This document shows positions 20,327-30,900 of a stretch of 64,000 nucleotides of DNA, piece by piece (position 1 is the stretch's first letter; each line of letters begins with the position of its first letter). Origin of the DNA: Wyeomyia smithii (Eukaryota; Arthropoda; Insecta; Diptera; Culicidae). The stretch spans positions 13,887,286 to 13,951,285 of the forward strand of contig NC_073695.1 in the NCBI RefSeq assembly GCF_029784165.1, read 5' to 3'. Below the pieces are notes generated by a model that made no database searches, was not told the DNA's origin, and was given only the letters and a program-made list of their open reading frames with translations. The position numbers and the translations under genes were made by a program.

Positions 20327-21112
20327 CAGGGTTGCCAATGTTCCAGTTTAAACTGGATTCCTCCAGTTTTTTTCGAGTGATCCAGTCAAAGAGTTTATTC
20401 CCAAAATCTTCCAGTTTTTTCAGATATTTGCCAGTTTTATGCAGTTTTTTATTCACTCAAGCTCCGATTGGTTTTCGAAAATATTTTTAAAACGTAAACT
20501 TTGTAGATTGATAAATTGTTATGACAATTCTTAACAGCATTTTCAGTATTCTATCTTCTCGCACGAAACACGGTCAAATAAAAGACTGCATGACATCGTT
20601 AAGATTAAACCAAACAAAAAGATTTAACAGACCATAAAAAAAAATTTATTTATTTTCTTTTGCGTAGCAGTTAAAAAATTATTAGAAGAATTAGATACCA
20701 AAAGATAGCGAAGTCAGAAATAATTGAAATTTAAACTTCACTGATGTAAGGGAATGTTGCGTTAATACTTTTGTTAAAGATAAAAGTAAATGGAAAAACT
20801 CTATTTTCTCAATTTTGAGATAGATAGATTGCGAAATTTTAAATTTTGCTGCTACAGGAAATTTTACAGTCCACAATTTTAACAAAATGTAAGCCCGAAA
20901 CAAAACAGTTCTGATTAAAATGAGTATTTTTTTGTGAAGAGTTATCTCTTTAGTTGCTGTATTCAAATCTGAAACTGGATTTAATCCCCATAACAGGAAA
21001 GCGCTCTCAAAATCATTTTTTTGCTTTTTTTTTAAATTCATTTGGAATCCAGTTTTTCCTGTTTTTTTTCAGCCGTTTTCCAGTTAAATCGAAAATTTTA
21101 TTGGCAACTCTG
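20327..21112. mobile_element. Non-autonomous hAT element
   Basis: The left end is CAGGGTTGCCAATG and the right end, inverted, is CAGAGTTGCCAATA. Both sides are flanked by a perfect 8-bp duplication GTCACACA, diagnostic of hAT. The ends carry repeated CCAGTTT words (inverted on the right). The interior is AT-rich. The minus-strand frame 20691-21041 shows no hAT domain, so it is a 786-bp non-autonomous copy. Confidence 0.9.
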
Positions 21113-21120
21113 GTCACACA
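21113..21120. repeat. 8-bp target duplication, right
   Basis: GTCACACA. Confidence 0.9.
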
Positions 21121-21177
21121 TATTTTTCAAGTTATATCATTCCACCACGTACGTAAAATAATTCATTCCTATTTTCA

Positions 21178-21260
21178 TCCCTATATAAGAGCCTGTTTTA
21201 GTCGAAGCCGCTCATAATAGTTCTGAACAGCGACGACAGCAGTCCTCCCTTAGCAGCAGC
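21178..21260 (+). promoter_or_regulatory. Promoter-like module, core-only copy
   Basis: CCCTATATAAGAGCCTGTTT and CCGCTCATAATAGTTCTGAA match 19268-19330, but the upstream part of the module is absent here. Confidence 0.5.
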
Positions 21261-21560
21261 AAGAGCGAGCAGTGGGTACCATCGATGGCGGATTGCGGCC
21301 ACAACTGTGGCATGGCTGCGAATAAGCGTAGCAGTTTCAGCGGATCTCACCATCGATAGCAGCAGGGCAAGCAGATGCAGGTACAGCGGATACCAATGGC
21401 GGCCACAACTGTGGCATGGCTACGGATAGCGTTGCAGTTGCTCAGCAGTTGGGCCAGCGTATAGCGGCCACAACTGTGGCATGGCTATGCATAGCGTAGC
21501 TGTTGCAGCGGGTATATCAGCATCGATAGCAGCAGAGTCAGCTGATGCAACGACACTCCC
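21261..21560 (+). repeat. Degenerate tandem array with GGCCACAACTGTGGCATGGC
   Basis: GGCCACAACTGTGGCATGGC occurs three times (about 21296, 21401 and 21467) with intervening variants of ATAGCGTAGCAGTTGCAGCGG and CATCGATAGCAGCAG. CCACAACTGTGG is a near-perfect palindrome. No coding interpretation is convincing. Confidence 0.6.
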
Positions 21561-21649
21561 TTCACTAAAATGCTGTTTCAGCGTGGTAGCGGGAAGCATC
21601 AGCAGCAGGCTTGCATGAAGTGAATACATCAGCCAGCAACTTTCTCTAA

Positions 21650-21795
21650 GGCCTCTGCCATAGTAGACGCGAAAAGCGGCGCGAACCGATTCGCTCGGCC
21701 GTAGGTTAATGCACAGCTCTACTTATGACTGTACATTAATTTACAGCCGAGCGAATCGGTTCGCGTCGCTTTTCGCGTCTATTATGGCAGAGGCC
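21650..21795. mobile_element. Hairpin MITE, PIF/Harbinger-like
   Basis: A 146-bp element with arms of about 60 bases. It starts GGCCTCTGCCATAGTAGACG and ends with the inverse (CGTCTATTATGGCAGAGGCC). TAA occurs on both sides (21647-21649 and 21796-21798), the 3-bp target type of PIF/Harbinger. The arms also share GCGAACCGATTCGCTCGGC. Confidence 0.8.
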
Positions 21796-22254
21796 TAATG
21801 GGAAAGTTGTATCCTTTTGTTCAGAAGAATATTATTGTCGGTAATATTACAGAGATGCGTTTGCGTAAATCCAATTTTGAATTGAACAATTGTTCTTTTG
21901 AGGACAAATAACACACCTATTTGAAGAGTTAATAGCTTTTGGTACCAATAGCAGTATAGTGACAGCCTCAGCGGTAGATGCAGATGCAGCCGGTACTTCC
22001 CTGAGGCCGATGTAAAGATAAATGGGAGCAGCACGGCGAAACAGTTCGGGTTATGCTTAGACGCGCGTCATTTTTCGTTGTTGATATTCCCCACATGAAA
22101 CGACGCGCTTTCGTATGATAGCGGTGGTATTAGCGGTAGATGCATTTGCCAACACTTCCTCCAGTAAAGCCGTGTCTAGTTTTCAATGTGAAAACACCTT
22201 TCTCATTGTGTTGACCGTGCGCCTTAGTCCTCACTATCAAGGTAACATAGAGAT
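21796..22254. other. Non-coding gap
   Basis: No gene recognised between the MITE and promoter module copy 2. Confidence 0.4.
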
Positions 22255-22590
22255 GTACTTCTCTCAGGAAGTTCGGCTACATAGGGATGTGAAATGAAAA
22301 TCTAAAACTGAAAAAAGTGAGAAAAATTTCAAATGCTAATAAATCGGTTAGTTTTCGATGGATTTCCTTCGTTTTTGCAGCAAAATTAGAAAATCTTCTA
22401 AGATTCCTACCAAATGCATGAAATTGCAATTTTATCATTCGAACTATTGTACTATTGAAAACTCTTAAGCCTTGTCAAAACACAAAATTCGACCTCTGAT
22501 TGGTCGTTATACCGCGCTTTCCCAAGCACGGTCGGCAGAGTTATGGACCTGGTAAATTGGCAATGCATCATTTGGCCTATATAAGAGCTT
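22255..22590 (+). promoter_or_regulatory. Repeated promoter-like module, copy 2
   Basis: Near-identical to 18937-19285 through the leader block, CTATTGTACTATTGAAAA, CCTCTGATTGGTCGTTAT and CATTTGGCCTATATAAGAGC (TATA near 22579). It diverges right after the TATA box (TTCATCAGATAATAAACA), unlike copies 1 and 3. Confidence 0.55.
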
Positions 22591-22768
22591 CATCAGATAA
22601 TAAACAAACATTTCATCGGATATTAAATTGAACAACTGAAATTTGAAGAACACAAATGAATATTTGAAGAGTTAATATTTTCTCGTTTTGCGCTATAATC
22701 CAAAGTTAATTTTCTTCATCTACATGCATTCTCTGACTAATATTACGTGTTTGCGTCGCTTAGTGTTT

Positions 22769-22929
22769 GGCTACGGTCATGCAGAACGCAAATAACGGCG
22801 CGATGCGATTCGGAAAGACGAAATCTGTTGAAATGTATAGTTCTACTCCGCCTTAAAAAGAGCTGTACATTTCACCACGGTAAGGCGAATCGCATCGCGC
22901 CGGCATTCGCGTTCTGCATAACCGTCGCC
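22769..22929. mobile_element. Hairpin MITE with TTT flanks
   Basis: A 161-bp element with inverted arms GGCTACGGTCATGCAGAACG and, on the other end inverted, GGCGACGGTTATGCAGAACG. The arms go on to share GGCGCGATGCGATTCG and GAAATGTA. TTT is present on both sides, a possible 3-bp target duplication. Not the same sequence family as 21650-21795, but the same layout. Confidence 0.75.
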
Positions 22930-23266
22930 TTTGTTCCGTTCCCGTTTAATGATGTCGTATTGAATGTGCATATTACAATTCGGCAGCACTTCAACGTCTC
23001 ATTTGCACAAAATTTAAAAATATCCAATGAACTTCATTTGAAATATCAGACAAAAAGAAATTACAATACTGCTAATGAACGGTCAACGTTTATTTACTAG
23101 AAAAAATGACTGACACGCAAGCAGCCGGGTTATCTTTCTCGTAAAAGTATTCTACTTCAACCTTGCGGTCGTGGCTTTGCATACAACCTTCTTGTGATTT
23201 TTTTTTCTTCCCACAAGCACGTTTAGTCACATAATTGAATTCCCACGGACAGACTTTTGAGGCAGC
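22930..23266. other. Non-coding; short dispersed repeat
   Basis: GGTCGTGGCTTTGCATACAA at 23168 recurs in variant form at 37291 (GGTCGTGGCTTTGCACGTAA). No gene. Confidence 0.4.
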
Positions 23267-23576
23267 TTTCTGTTGCGTTGTCTGAACTAGTATATTTCTT
23301 CGTCAGAATAAAGTTCTGATATTAGACACCTTGCTTCGCTGGAGAAACAATGACGATCGCATGGCAGCGAAATAAGTAGGCGACAATAAAAAGTGTCGTC
23401 AAAGTTTCACTTTTTTATTCGATGAAAAAAAGCTTGAGATTTTTTATATCGATTTTTAATACCAAATGTCTTAGAAATGCATGACACGTCAAAATCTGGT
23501 GTTTTCCCTAAACAAATTTTTTTCGGGACAACACCAGATTTCGATATTTTATGCGTTTCTAAGATAGGTAACGGAC
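23267..23576 (+). repeat. Direct repeat unit, copy 1, ending in a hairpin
   Basis: Shares with 24678-25240 the blocks CTGTTGCGTTGTCT, AATAAAGTTCTGATATT, TTCGCTGGAGAAACAATGAC, GCATGGCAGCGAAATAAGTA and ATGTCTTAGAAATGCATGAC. The last 105 bases form an inverted repeat: TCTTAGAAATGCAT...AATCTGGTGTT against AACACCAGATTTCG...ATGCGTTTCTAAGA, arms about 37 bases. Confidence 0.65.
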
Positions 23577-24677
23577 CCATAAATCGCCCTCTCGATTCAC
23601 GACAAACAAATTAAACGTGATACATTTTAATGTGGTACTTTGTCGGTGTGCAATATTTACTGTATGGTGCTCAGTATACATTGTGTTACATATTCGGTTT
23701 GCCTCATAGTCAAAAAACATAGTCGTGTCAAAAAATCAAAAAATGATATTATAAAATTTTTTGGTCAACAGTAAAAAACATTTATTTATTTATTTTATTC
23801 ATCATCGAACGAACTGATTTAAGCATCTTAGAACCGATTTTTTTTGTAAGTACTCTTCGGGGATTTTTAAATTGTTTATTTTCAGTTATTTCTTTCTTCT
23901 CAGGGATGTCACAATTTTTCGTTCGAAATTTTTTCCTGTTTTCGAACTCATCTGAAGTTAACACATGAAATCTATTAGTCTATTGAGTATTGGTCTCTCA
24001 TTTTGGACTTGGTGGTGTTCAAAAGTGCAGGAGAACATCTTGCATTGCGAAAACAACTGCTCTCACACTAAAGAGCAAATCAACGCGCATGCTAGAAGAG
24101 AGCGACAGACGATTTTTATCTGCTGAGCCTCCTAAAAGCAACGCGGTGAAATCTCTCTCTTGCGAGACAATGAACTATGGTGTACTTGCTCACACGTATG
24201 GACATCACGCACAATATTTACACAGCAGAGCTGTCTGCGGTGCGTTTTACAGTTTGTTTCTTGAGCATGGCAGAAGAGGAAAAGAGATTGGAAGAAAAAA
24301 AATAGACTGCGTTGCTCGGGTCACTCGTGCCGGTCGAATTTACTCTGGTGGAATTCGTTTTCGCAGTGTAACTGCGCGAGGACTACATTTTTGCCCGATA
24401 GGTTTTTTTCACCTTCCGAACTACTCGCCAGTGGACACTGTCGTGTACTTCTGCGTTTTCTCTGTAGAGTGTTTCACCCCATTTGTTTCTATCAGATGTG
24501 GGGTGAGCTAGAAGTGTGTTTGTCTCTCTGTAAGCTGGTTGAGACACTTTGGAGTGGAGAAAGAAGCAGTGTGGTGAAAGCATTTGCTACACGCAGGCAC
24601 ATACTGGAAGGGAAGTGCGCGGTGAATTTTTTCTCCTCTACCTTCACATACTGAGGAGAATGACAAGCATGGCAACT
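23577..24677. other. Spacer between direct repeats; no supported gene
   Basis: Contains the longest unexplained plus-strand frame (23990-24511, 173 codons). No domain, signal or codon pattern supports it as coding, and several overlapping frames on both strands are as long. It may be the internal part of an unidentified repeat bounded by the 23267 and 24678 copies. Confidence 0.35.
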
Positions 24678-25240
24678 ATCTGTTGCGTTGTCTAAAAAAG
24701 CATATTTTCTCGACATTTCTCCACCGGAATAAAGTTCTGATATTTAACACCTTGTTTCGCTGGAGAAACAATGACGACCGCATGGCAGCGAAATAAGTAG
24801 GCGACAAAAAAAAAGGTAGTGCTAAAGTTTCCATTTTTGATAACCATAGGGGACAGAAACAAAGCCAAAGCTAGAGAAAGACCAGGAAAAAATCGAAAAA
24901 GAGAATTGTTTTAAAGTTAGGTTTAAGTAAAATTTGTTTAATGAAATCAATCCAGCAACAGAATTGATTTCGGGCGGTTATTATTTTTTCCGCGCGTACG
25001 GGGGCTTATGTATTAGAAGTTTCTGGCAAAGGTTTAGAAAATTAACATAACCTTCGAATCAGGCCTTCGAAAGTCTTGGCTCAAAGTCGTCAAAGCTTCA
25101 CTTTTTTGACCAATGAAAAAAAAGCATGAAATTTTCGATTTCGATTTTTTATTTAAAAAAGAGCATGAAATTCTCGATATCGATTTTTTTAATGCCAAAT
25201 GTCTTAGAAATGCATGACACTTCAAGATCTGATGTTTTCC
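24678..25240 (+). repeat. Direct repeat unit, copy 2, with 250-bp insertion
   Basis: Matches 23267-23530, but is interrupted at about 24834-25083 by unrelated sequence beginning near ATAACCATAGGGGACAGAAA. Similarity resumes at GTCGTCAAAGCTTCACTTTT. Confidence 0.6.
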
Positions 25241-25559
25241 GCTTTGAGGCTCCACAACCCAAAGTCCGAAAGTCCGTGAGCTGAAATTTTGCATGAGGGT
25301 TTTTCGAGAAGACGAAGCTTTTGAACCCTTTTGTTAAACGCAATTTGAAGAAAATTTTCTCCCATGCAATCCAGTAGCACCCTAATAAAAAGTAATTAAT
25401 ATAGAACTCTTACATTAAAAAAAAATTAAGGATCAAAGACTTTGGGGAGGAGGTCTGAAGCCTAAACATCCCCCCCCCTGGCTACGCCACTGAATCTACC
25501 CAATCAGCATCAATCATAGTAACCCTCGAGTCTGCAGAAAAAAAAAACACATCAAGTTT
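25241..25559. other. Non-coding gap
   Basis: No gene recognised. Confidence 0.4.
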
Positions 25560-25975
25560 CCCAAGAAGGTGCTGTTGTGGATGACAATCAGTAAGAAGGG
25601 GATGCCAAAGCAGTTCTTCTTTCGCTCCAGACTGACAGCAAACGAAAAAGTTTATAGAACTAAGTGCCTACCGGAAGTTGCGTCGTTTGTCAAAAAATTC
25701 CATAAGGGCGCTGTTCTGGTCCGATCTGACGTCGACCCACTACTCGAAACGATCGTTGGAGGAGATGGAGCGGCTGAATGTGTTACCCAAGTCGATGAAC
25801 CAGCCCAAAGTCCCCAAACTGCGTCCCATCGAGAATTTATGGGGGAACCTGACGCGTAAGACCTACTCCAATAATTTTGTCGCGAAAACTGAAGTGGAAT
25901 TGATAGATAAAACGAAGAAAGAACTCAAAAACATGCCTACACTTATGTTTTTGTTTGCCATTTTGCAAGTAAGCT
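25560..25975 (+). pseudogene. Tc1/mariner-superfamily transposase remnant (ITmD37E-like)
   Basis: The C-terminal half of a DDE transposase in two frames. Frame 1 (25569-25720) reads LLWMTISKKGMPKQFFFRS and TANEKVYRTKCLPEV. After a frameshift near 25715 the second frame (to 25975) carries LFWSDLTSTHYSKRSLEEME, VPKLRPIENLWGNL and RKTYSNNFVAKTEVELI. The second catalytic Asp (FWSDL) and the final Glu (RPIEN) are present with 35 residues between them. Two residues seem to be missing between NV and LPKS, which would make the spacing 37, as in the mosquito ITmD37E group. The first Asp and the DNA-binding domain are absent, so it is a dead fragment. Confidence 0.8.
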
Positions 25976-27180
25976 AATATAATTACCTTCTATGGGAACT
26001 TTATCGAACCCAATTGTCTTTTTTTATCGCCATCCGAGAAAAGTCCATTTTTAATGCAAACGTTATCTTCAAAGATATGGCCACCAATGGACTAGTTTTA
26101 AGATTGCAAGTCGTTCGTTACAGATTTTGATGGGTTGATGGGTTTTGGCTAAATAACTTGAGAATAACCGGAACTTAACCGAGACAGCTCTTCATGTGAC
26201 CCATGACGACCTAGACACTTGATATGATCAACCGAATAATCAAAGACATGGCACGGTACTGAGTATTGCTTTGATCAGGAACTTTGTATTAACAGAACAT
26301 GTTCCGATTATATCTCCAGAACCGGTTGACCGATTTCGGCCATCAACATTGGCAACATAAGGGACCATACAACCTTTCTGTTGAGGGTTGTTGAACTTCA
26401 ATTGGTTAGAAGGAAAACAACTATGCCGAAGACACTATACCGATCAAAAATACGGTTTTGACTCCAATAAATATATATATCAGAAATCAGCACTTGGCTC
26501 AGTAAATTTGATTCATATGCCAGCACAAATTTTTTTGGATGATTTCCTAAGCCGAGTGCCTATTATGATAAAAATAATTATTCTTGTTCCCGAATGTTCT
26601 GTCACGAGAATCAGAAATAAATTGAAAGAAGTAACGCCATCGAAGATTATCGATTGGTTACAAAGAAGCTACGTTATATATATAGCTTGATTACGTGTCG
26701 GACTTCCTCATCTTCCGGAAGCTTCCCATACTTTCGAAACAGCCAAACAAGAGGGGAAATCAAGTAAATGGTGATGAATTTATCGACTTCATCCATCACC
26801 GCTTCATTTTCGTCCGTTGCTGCCAGCGTCCATTCTTATATGCTAATAAAGCTCACAGTACAGCTTTCTACAGCGTTCTTCTTCGGTCATAAAATGAGTG
26901 CTAAATCGGTGATTTACAGTTTTATAGCCTGCGATACTACCACTCTATTGGAGCGTGCTTTGCACGCAACACGCAAGCGACTATTTAAAATATTTAGAGC
27001 TTAATCGAGTATATGTTTGATTGGATAACACTTCTTGATTGCAGCAATTTTTCTATTTATGTTCCATAAATTAGAAATTGTTCCACTTGATTAGAGTAAA
27101 GCACTCATCTGGCCAGCCATGTGTACTTCTTGTATCGTTGATGGATTGCCACTTTTCCAGTTTGTAGCTTCATTCTCGAT
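25976..27180. other. Non-coding; no gene supported
   Basis: AT-rich. 26270-26470 reads like a dispersed mosquito repeat (TCTCCAGAACCGGTTGACCG), but no boundary is visible. Frames at 26388-27004 lack recognisable domains. Confidence 0.35.
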
Positions 27181-29599
27181 AAGCAAGAAGCACGCCGCAC
27201 ATCAGCACCGAAAACTTTGTGGGCCGGCGAAAAAGAATGATTTGGTCCAGCTTCGGCCGAGCTTCAACTTCTCCTCTACGCTGCTGTTTGATTGATGGTA
27301 CTTTTTGCTGCTTGATTGGTTGCAAGAAAATAATCTCCGAATTACCAGAGTAAGATGGCACCGCGCGAAAATTTGGAATGTTTCGCTGAGAAACAACAAC
27401 ACACATCAATCATTGCGGTTTTTTTTTTGCGAGTCTGCTAACAGGCCTGCGGGCTCAACAAGTTGCGATTAGTTGAAATTTATTGCGCGGTATGCGATAA
27501 TATTTTTTGTTATTATCACGTTTGCTTTTGAGCTCCAATCACAGGACTTTTCCGTTTTCCTCAGTATTAGCAACTGTTCAAAGTTAATTTAAGCGCTGTC
27601 CTAAATTGACGAAGATAGGCTTATATTACATATAATTTAATTAGTTCCAGTTTAGTTTTTTTTAACTCTCTTATCAATTGCAAGTGGAGGAAGTTTCAAC
27701 CCAAAAACCTGCCCCGCTGACACAGCTATTTCTGTTACTCACTCAACAATCGAGCTTCAGAGCGGTAGCAGCAGCAGCAGCAGTAGTAATAATTAATCGT
27801 GATTAGATTTATGCATAATTAATTGAGACGTTGCTCCTAGTTCAGACCCCCACCGTCAATTTTCTATTAAATTATTTATCTTCTGCCAAGGCACTTTAGC
27901 AAAACTCTGCCCCAATGTCAACAGCAGCAGTAGCGTAAGGCGCAACATCCAAAGCGTCGATGAATAAAAAGCGGAAATCAGCTGAAGAGATTTTCAGACG
28001 GCGAGAGTCTCCCGGTGCATTGTACCACCAATTTATTTCGCTGTGTTAAATCTCTGATCCTGTAGCAAGATTTATTTTGGGTTCAACTCGGACCGGGTCG
28101 AAAAACTCTGCGATACCATCGGCGGATGATTTGTTTGAATAATTTATGGTGCGCGTTGTTTTTGCTTCGCTACCGTAAATTACTGCGACGGAGGTTACCT
28201 TTTTCTTATCGTGAAATTTTTATTGTATAAGAAGAAAATTTGTTGTTCATTTTCTTTGAACGACTGTCTTAAATTAGAGTACGTGCTGACCTCAGCAGCA
28301 GCAAAAAAGAACCCCATTTGACCCTGTTGCAGATTTCGCAACGGATACTTTGAAATTGGAACAGTCGTTTATCGGTCTCCAGATAATTGGAGAGCTTCTA
28401 CGGCGTCAAAAGACTAGCAAAGGTTGAACGGTTTTGAGTAATTACCGTCAGTACTAATTATATGGCTAACACTTTCAGGTTTCATTCCTACGCTCCCTTC
28501 GCTGCTGCTGCTGCTGACTAACCTGGTGGCTAACGGGTGACGAAACAAATCCTTGCTAATTGGCAAAAGTTAGCAAGGTGTTTGACAGTGTAAACATCCC
28601 ATGTACGACAATTAATTGCATTTCATCCGACCCTACCAGTTCCAAGTTTAGTGTATGAAGCAAAGAAATGAAAAAATCAACAAAAAACGCTTCCGTCCCA
28701 GGTGACAGCGTTGTGTCCGTTCCATGGTACAAAAAACCAGGCTGATTACCGCTGCACGCTTTTATCAGCAGCAATCTTTGTGTCGTTTAGCTTCTTGAAC
28801 CTATTCGATTTGGTAAGAGTTGTAACACCAATATGGGAAGTGTCAGGGCAATTATTGGTAATTTACTACCATTTACAACAATGATGCGATATGTATCAAG
28901 TATAAAGGAATCAATGTAACCAAAATGGAAATCAATTTTCGTATTTCGAGCCCAATTAATTTCAATCACTCTCATTATGATTCCAACCGCCAATATACGA
29001 AAACCAGACAACGCAAGACCATTACTTCCACAATGAACGAAAAATTGAATTTATTCGCCGAAAGCAAAGCATCGAGCTGAAATACAAATCCGTTGATGCC
29101 TTTCTCTTAAGAATTTACATGCCAGCTGTCGTTTAATTTCTTGTAATTCGTATTAATTTGGAAATGCTCTTGAGTTTAAACTTCAAGTAAAAGAACTGCA
29201 AGTTTCAACAAACTATCAAAACAAATGTGTTTTTTCTATTATTTCAACCTTTTTTTTTTACAAACAGATTTTTTCTCAGAATACAATAATGGCACAAAAG
29301 TGTAACTTTAAATGCATACGCCCTTCGCTCGGAGTTGAATCTGGCAAATACGGAGGATGGAAAACCAGTATGTAGCGCGATTTCCTCTATTTATCAGTCG
29401 TATCACAGGCAGAAAGAGCCGCAGCGTTGTCTTGGTAAAAGAGCATGTTTTGCTTCGCCATATGCCGACCGTTTCGCCTGATTGTTTTGAAAAAAGTCGA
29501 TGAATATTACGCATCCCGAATTTGCTGGTGCAGATGTTCCGTAACACTCATCAAGCCATTGCTTCGCTTGAACAGTATTTTAACATGTAATTACGTCTT
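27181..29599. other. Non-coding; no repeat or gene supported
   Basis: The longest stretch with no recognisable transposon structure. It contains CAG-rich runs (about 27765-27785, 27925 and 28505) and poly-purine tracts. It could be host intergenic or intronic sequence; nothing in it supports an exon. Confidence 0.35.
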
Positions 29600-29835
29600 A
29601 CGGCAAAATTATGGAGTAGGGGTGCACATTGATTTGAGGGAAACGTCGAGTGTGTTACGAAAATTGTCAGTTTTCAACGGATTTCGTTTCATACTTGCAG
29701 CAATCGATTTGAAAATTTACTACGCGTCCTCAAAACGGTCGGTTTTATTTTATGATGCTAATTATTGTACTATTGAAAAGAGTAGATCATTGTTTTCAAC
29801 TCAGGTTTTGACCAATCAGAGCTGCAAACAAAGCC
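29600..29835 (+). repeat. Degenerate relative of the promoter-like module
   Basis: CGGATTTCGTTTCATACTTG, AGCAATCGATTTGAAAAT and ATTGTACTATTGAAAAGAGT follow the order of the modules at 18937 and 22255. It ends with GACCAATCAGAG, the exact inverse of CTCTGATTGGTC in those modules, in the equivalent position. No TATATAAGAGC was found downstream. Confidence 0.45.
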
Positions 29836-30129
29836 AAATTCCAACCAATATTGGTGTTTTTAAAACCGGAATGATATCCAGAAATCACCATTTTGACTTC
29901 CAAGATAGTGACTTTCGGGTTCAGGGATGACACCTAGAGACCTGGAAACGATGCCAGTCGCCATAAAAAAGCCGCCCAAAATAGTCAACTACTATATAAA
30001 ATGAGTAGTTCCTGAATCGGGAGGTTATCCAGAAGCCATTAATCGACTTTAGCTGTCATTGTGAATCTTTCCAAGGCCACCATATTATTTGCAGATTGTT
30101 ATTTTATTAGTGTTAAATAAAAGTTGCTA
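29836..30129. other. Non-coding; one degenerate satellite monomer
   Basis: CCATTTTGACTTCCAAGATA and GTGACTTTCGGGTTCAGGG resemble one unit of the 126-bp satellite. No gene. Confidence 0.35.
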
Positions 30130-30210
30130 ACATAAATACATTTGTACAAGATATTTATTTATTTAATTATTTATTGGTCTTCGATAAAATCGTGCAGACA
30201 GTTCTTAATA

Positions 30211-30900
30211 TTAACTTATTCTAGATTTAAAAGCGGTCCTGGTTATACCAAAGTCATAAAATTCAGACACAACATTAAATGCACGACAACATAGTTCAAT
30301 TGGTAGTAGTCTCAAAAAATCCGATCGTCTAGTAATTCTAGATGGTACGTTGAAATGAACTCGTTCTAGTAGCTCTGTGCTGTCAATACTGTTTCCCAGG
30401 AGATCGAAAATAAATAAACGTTGCAGAGAACTTCTCCTATTCGCCAGAGTGGGCAGCTGTATGAGGGCACATCGGTGTTCATAGGGCGGTAGACGTATTG
30501 GATCCTCCCAAGGCAACATGCTCAGTGCGTACCGTACAAACTGACGCTGGATTCGTTCGAACCTGTTGATCTGAACAGCGTAATAAGGTGACCAAACAAG
30601 TACTCCGTACTCGAGAATACTGCGGACTAGCGCACAGTAGAGGGACTTCAGACAAAAATTATCATCAAACTGCTGCGTGTTCCTTTTGATGAAACCTAAT
30701 ACAGCATATGCTTTAGCAGTAGTAACTGCAACATGCTTAGCGAAACACAGTTTGTAGTCCAGGAGAATACCCAAGTCTTTCACGGTGCTTACTCGAGTTT
30801 GCCTATTTCTGCAGAATGAGATGACGTTACACTTCTGCACATTCACTTCCATTCCGTTCATTGTACACCAATTCAGCAGCGATATGAAGCTCATAGAGCG
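30211..30900 (-). pseudogene. Element C: C-terminal end of RT protein
   Basis: The frame contains VNVQKCNVISFCRNR, VKDLGILLDYKLCFAKHV, LVRSILEYGVLVWSPYY, FVRYALSMLPWEDP and LPPYEHRCAL, a recognisable thumb and C-terminal region of insect Jockey/CR1-group elements; the same signature occurs in the element at 58390-60346. The polymerase motifs (A, B, FADD) are absent because of the upstream deletion. The upstream part of this frame (30900-30939) is out-of-frame endonuclease sequence. Confidence 0.75.

Noticed and set aside
18937..22590. Histone genes downstream of the TATA modules
   Set aside because: No histone peptide motif or histone 3' stem-loop was found in any frame after the modules.
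23990..24511. 173-codon frame as a host gene
   Set aside because: No domain or homology recognised, and equally long frames overlap on both strands; it lies between repeat copies.
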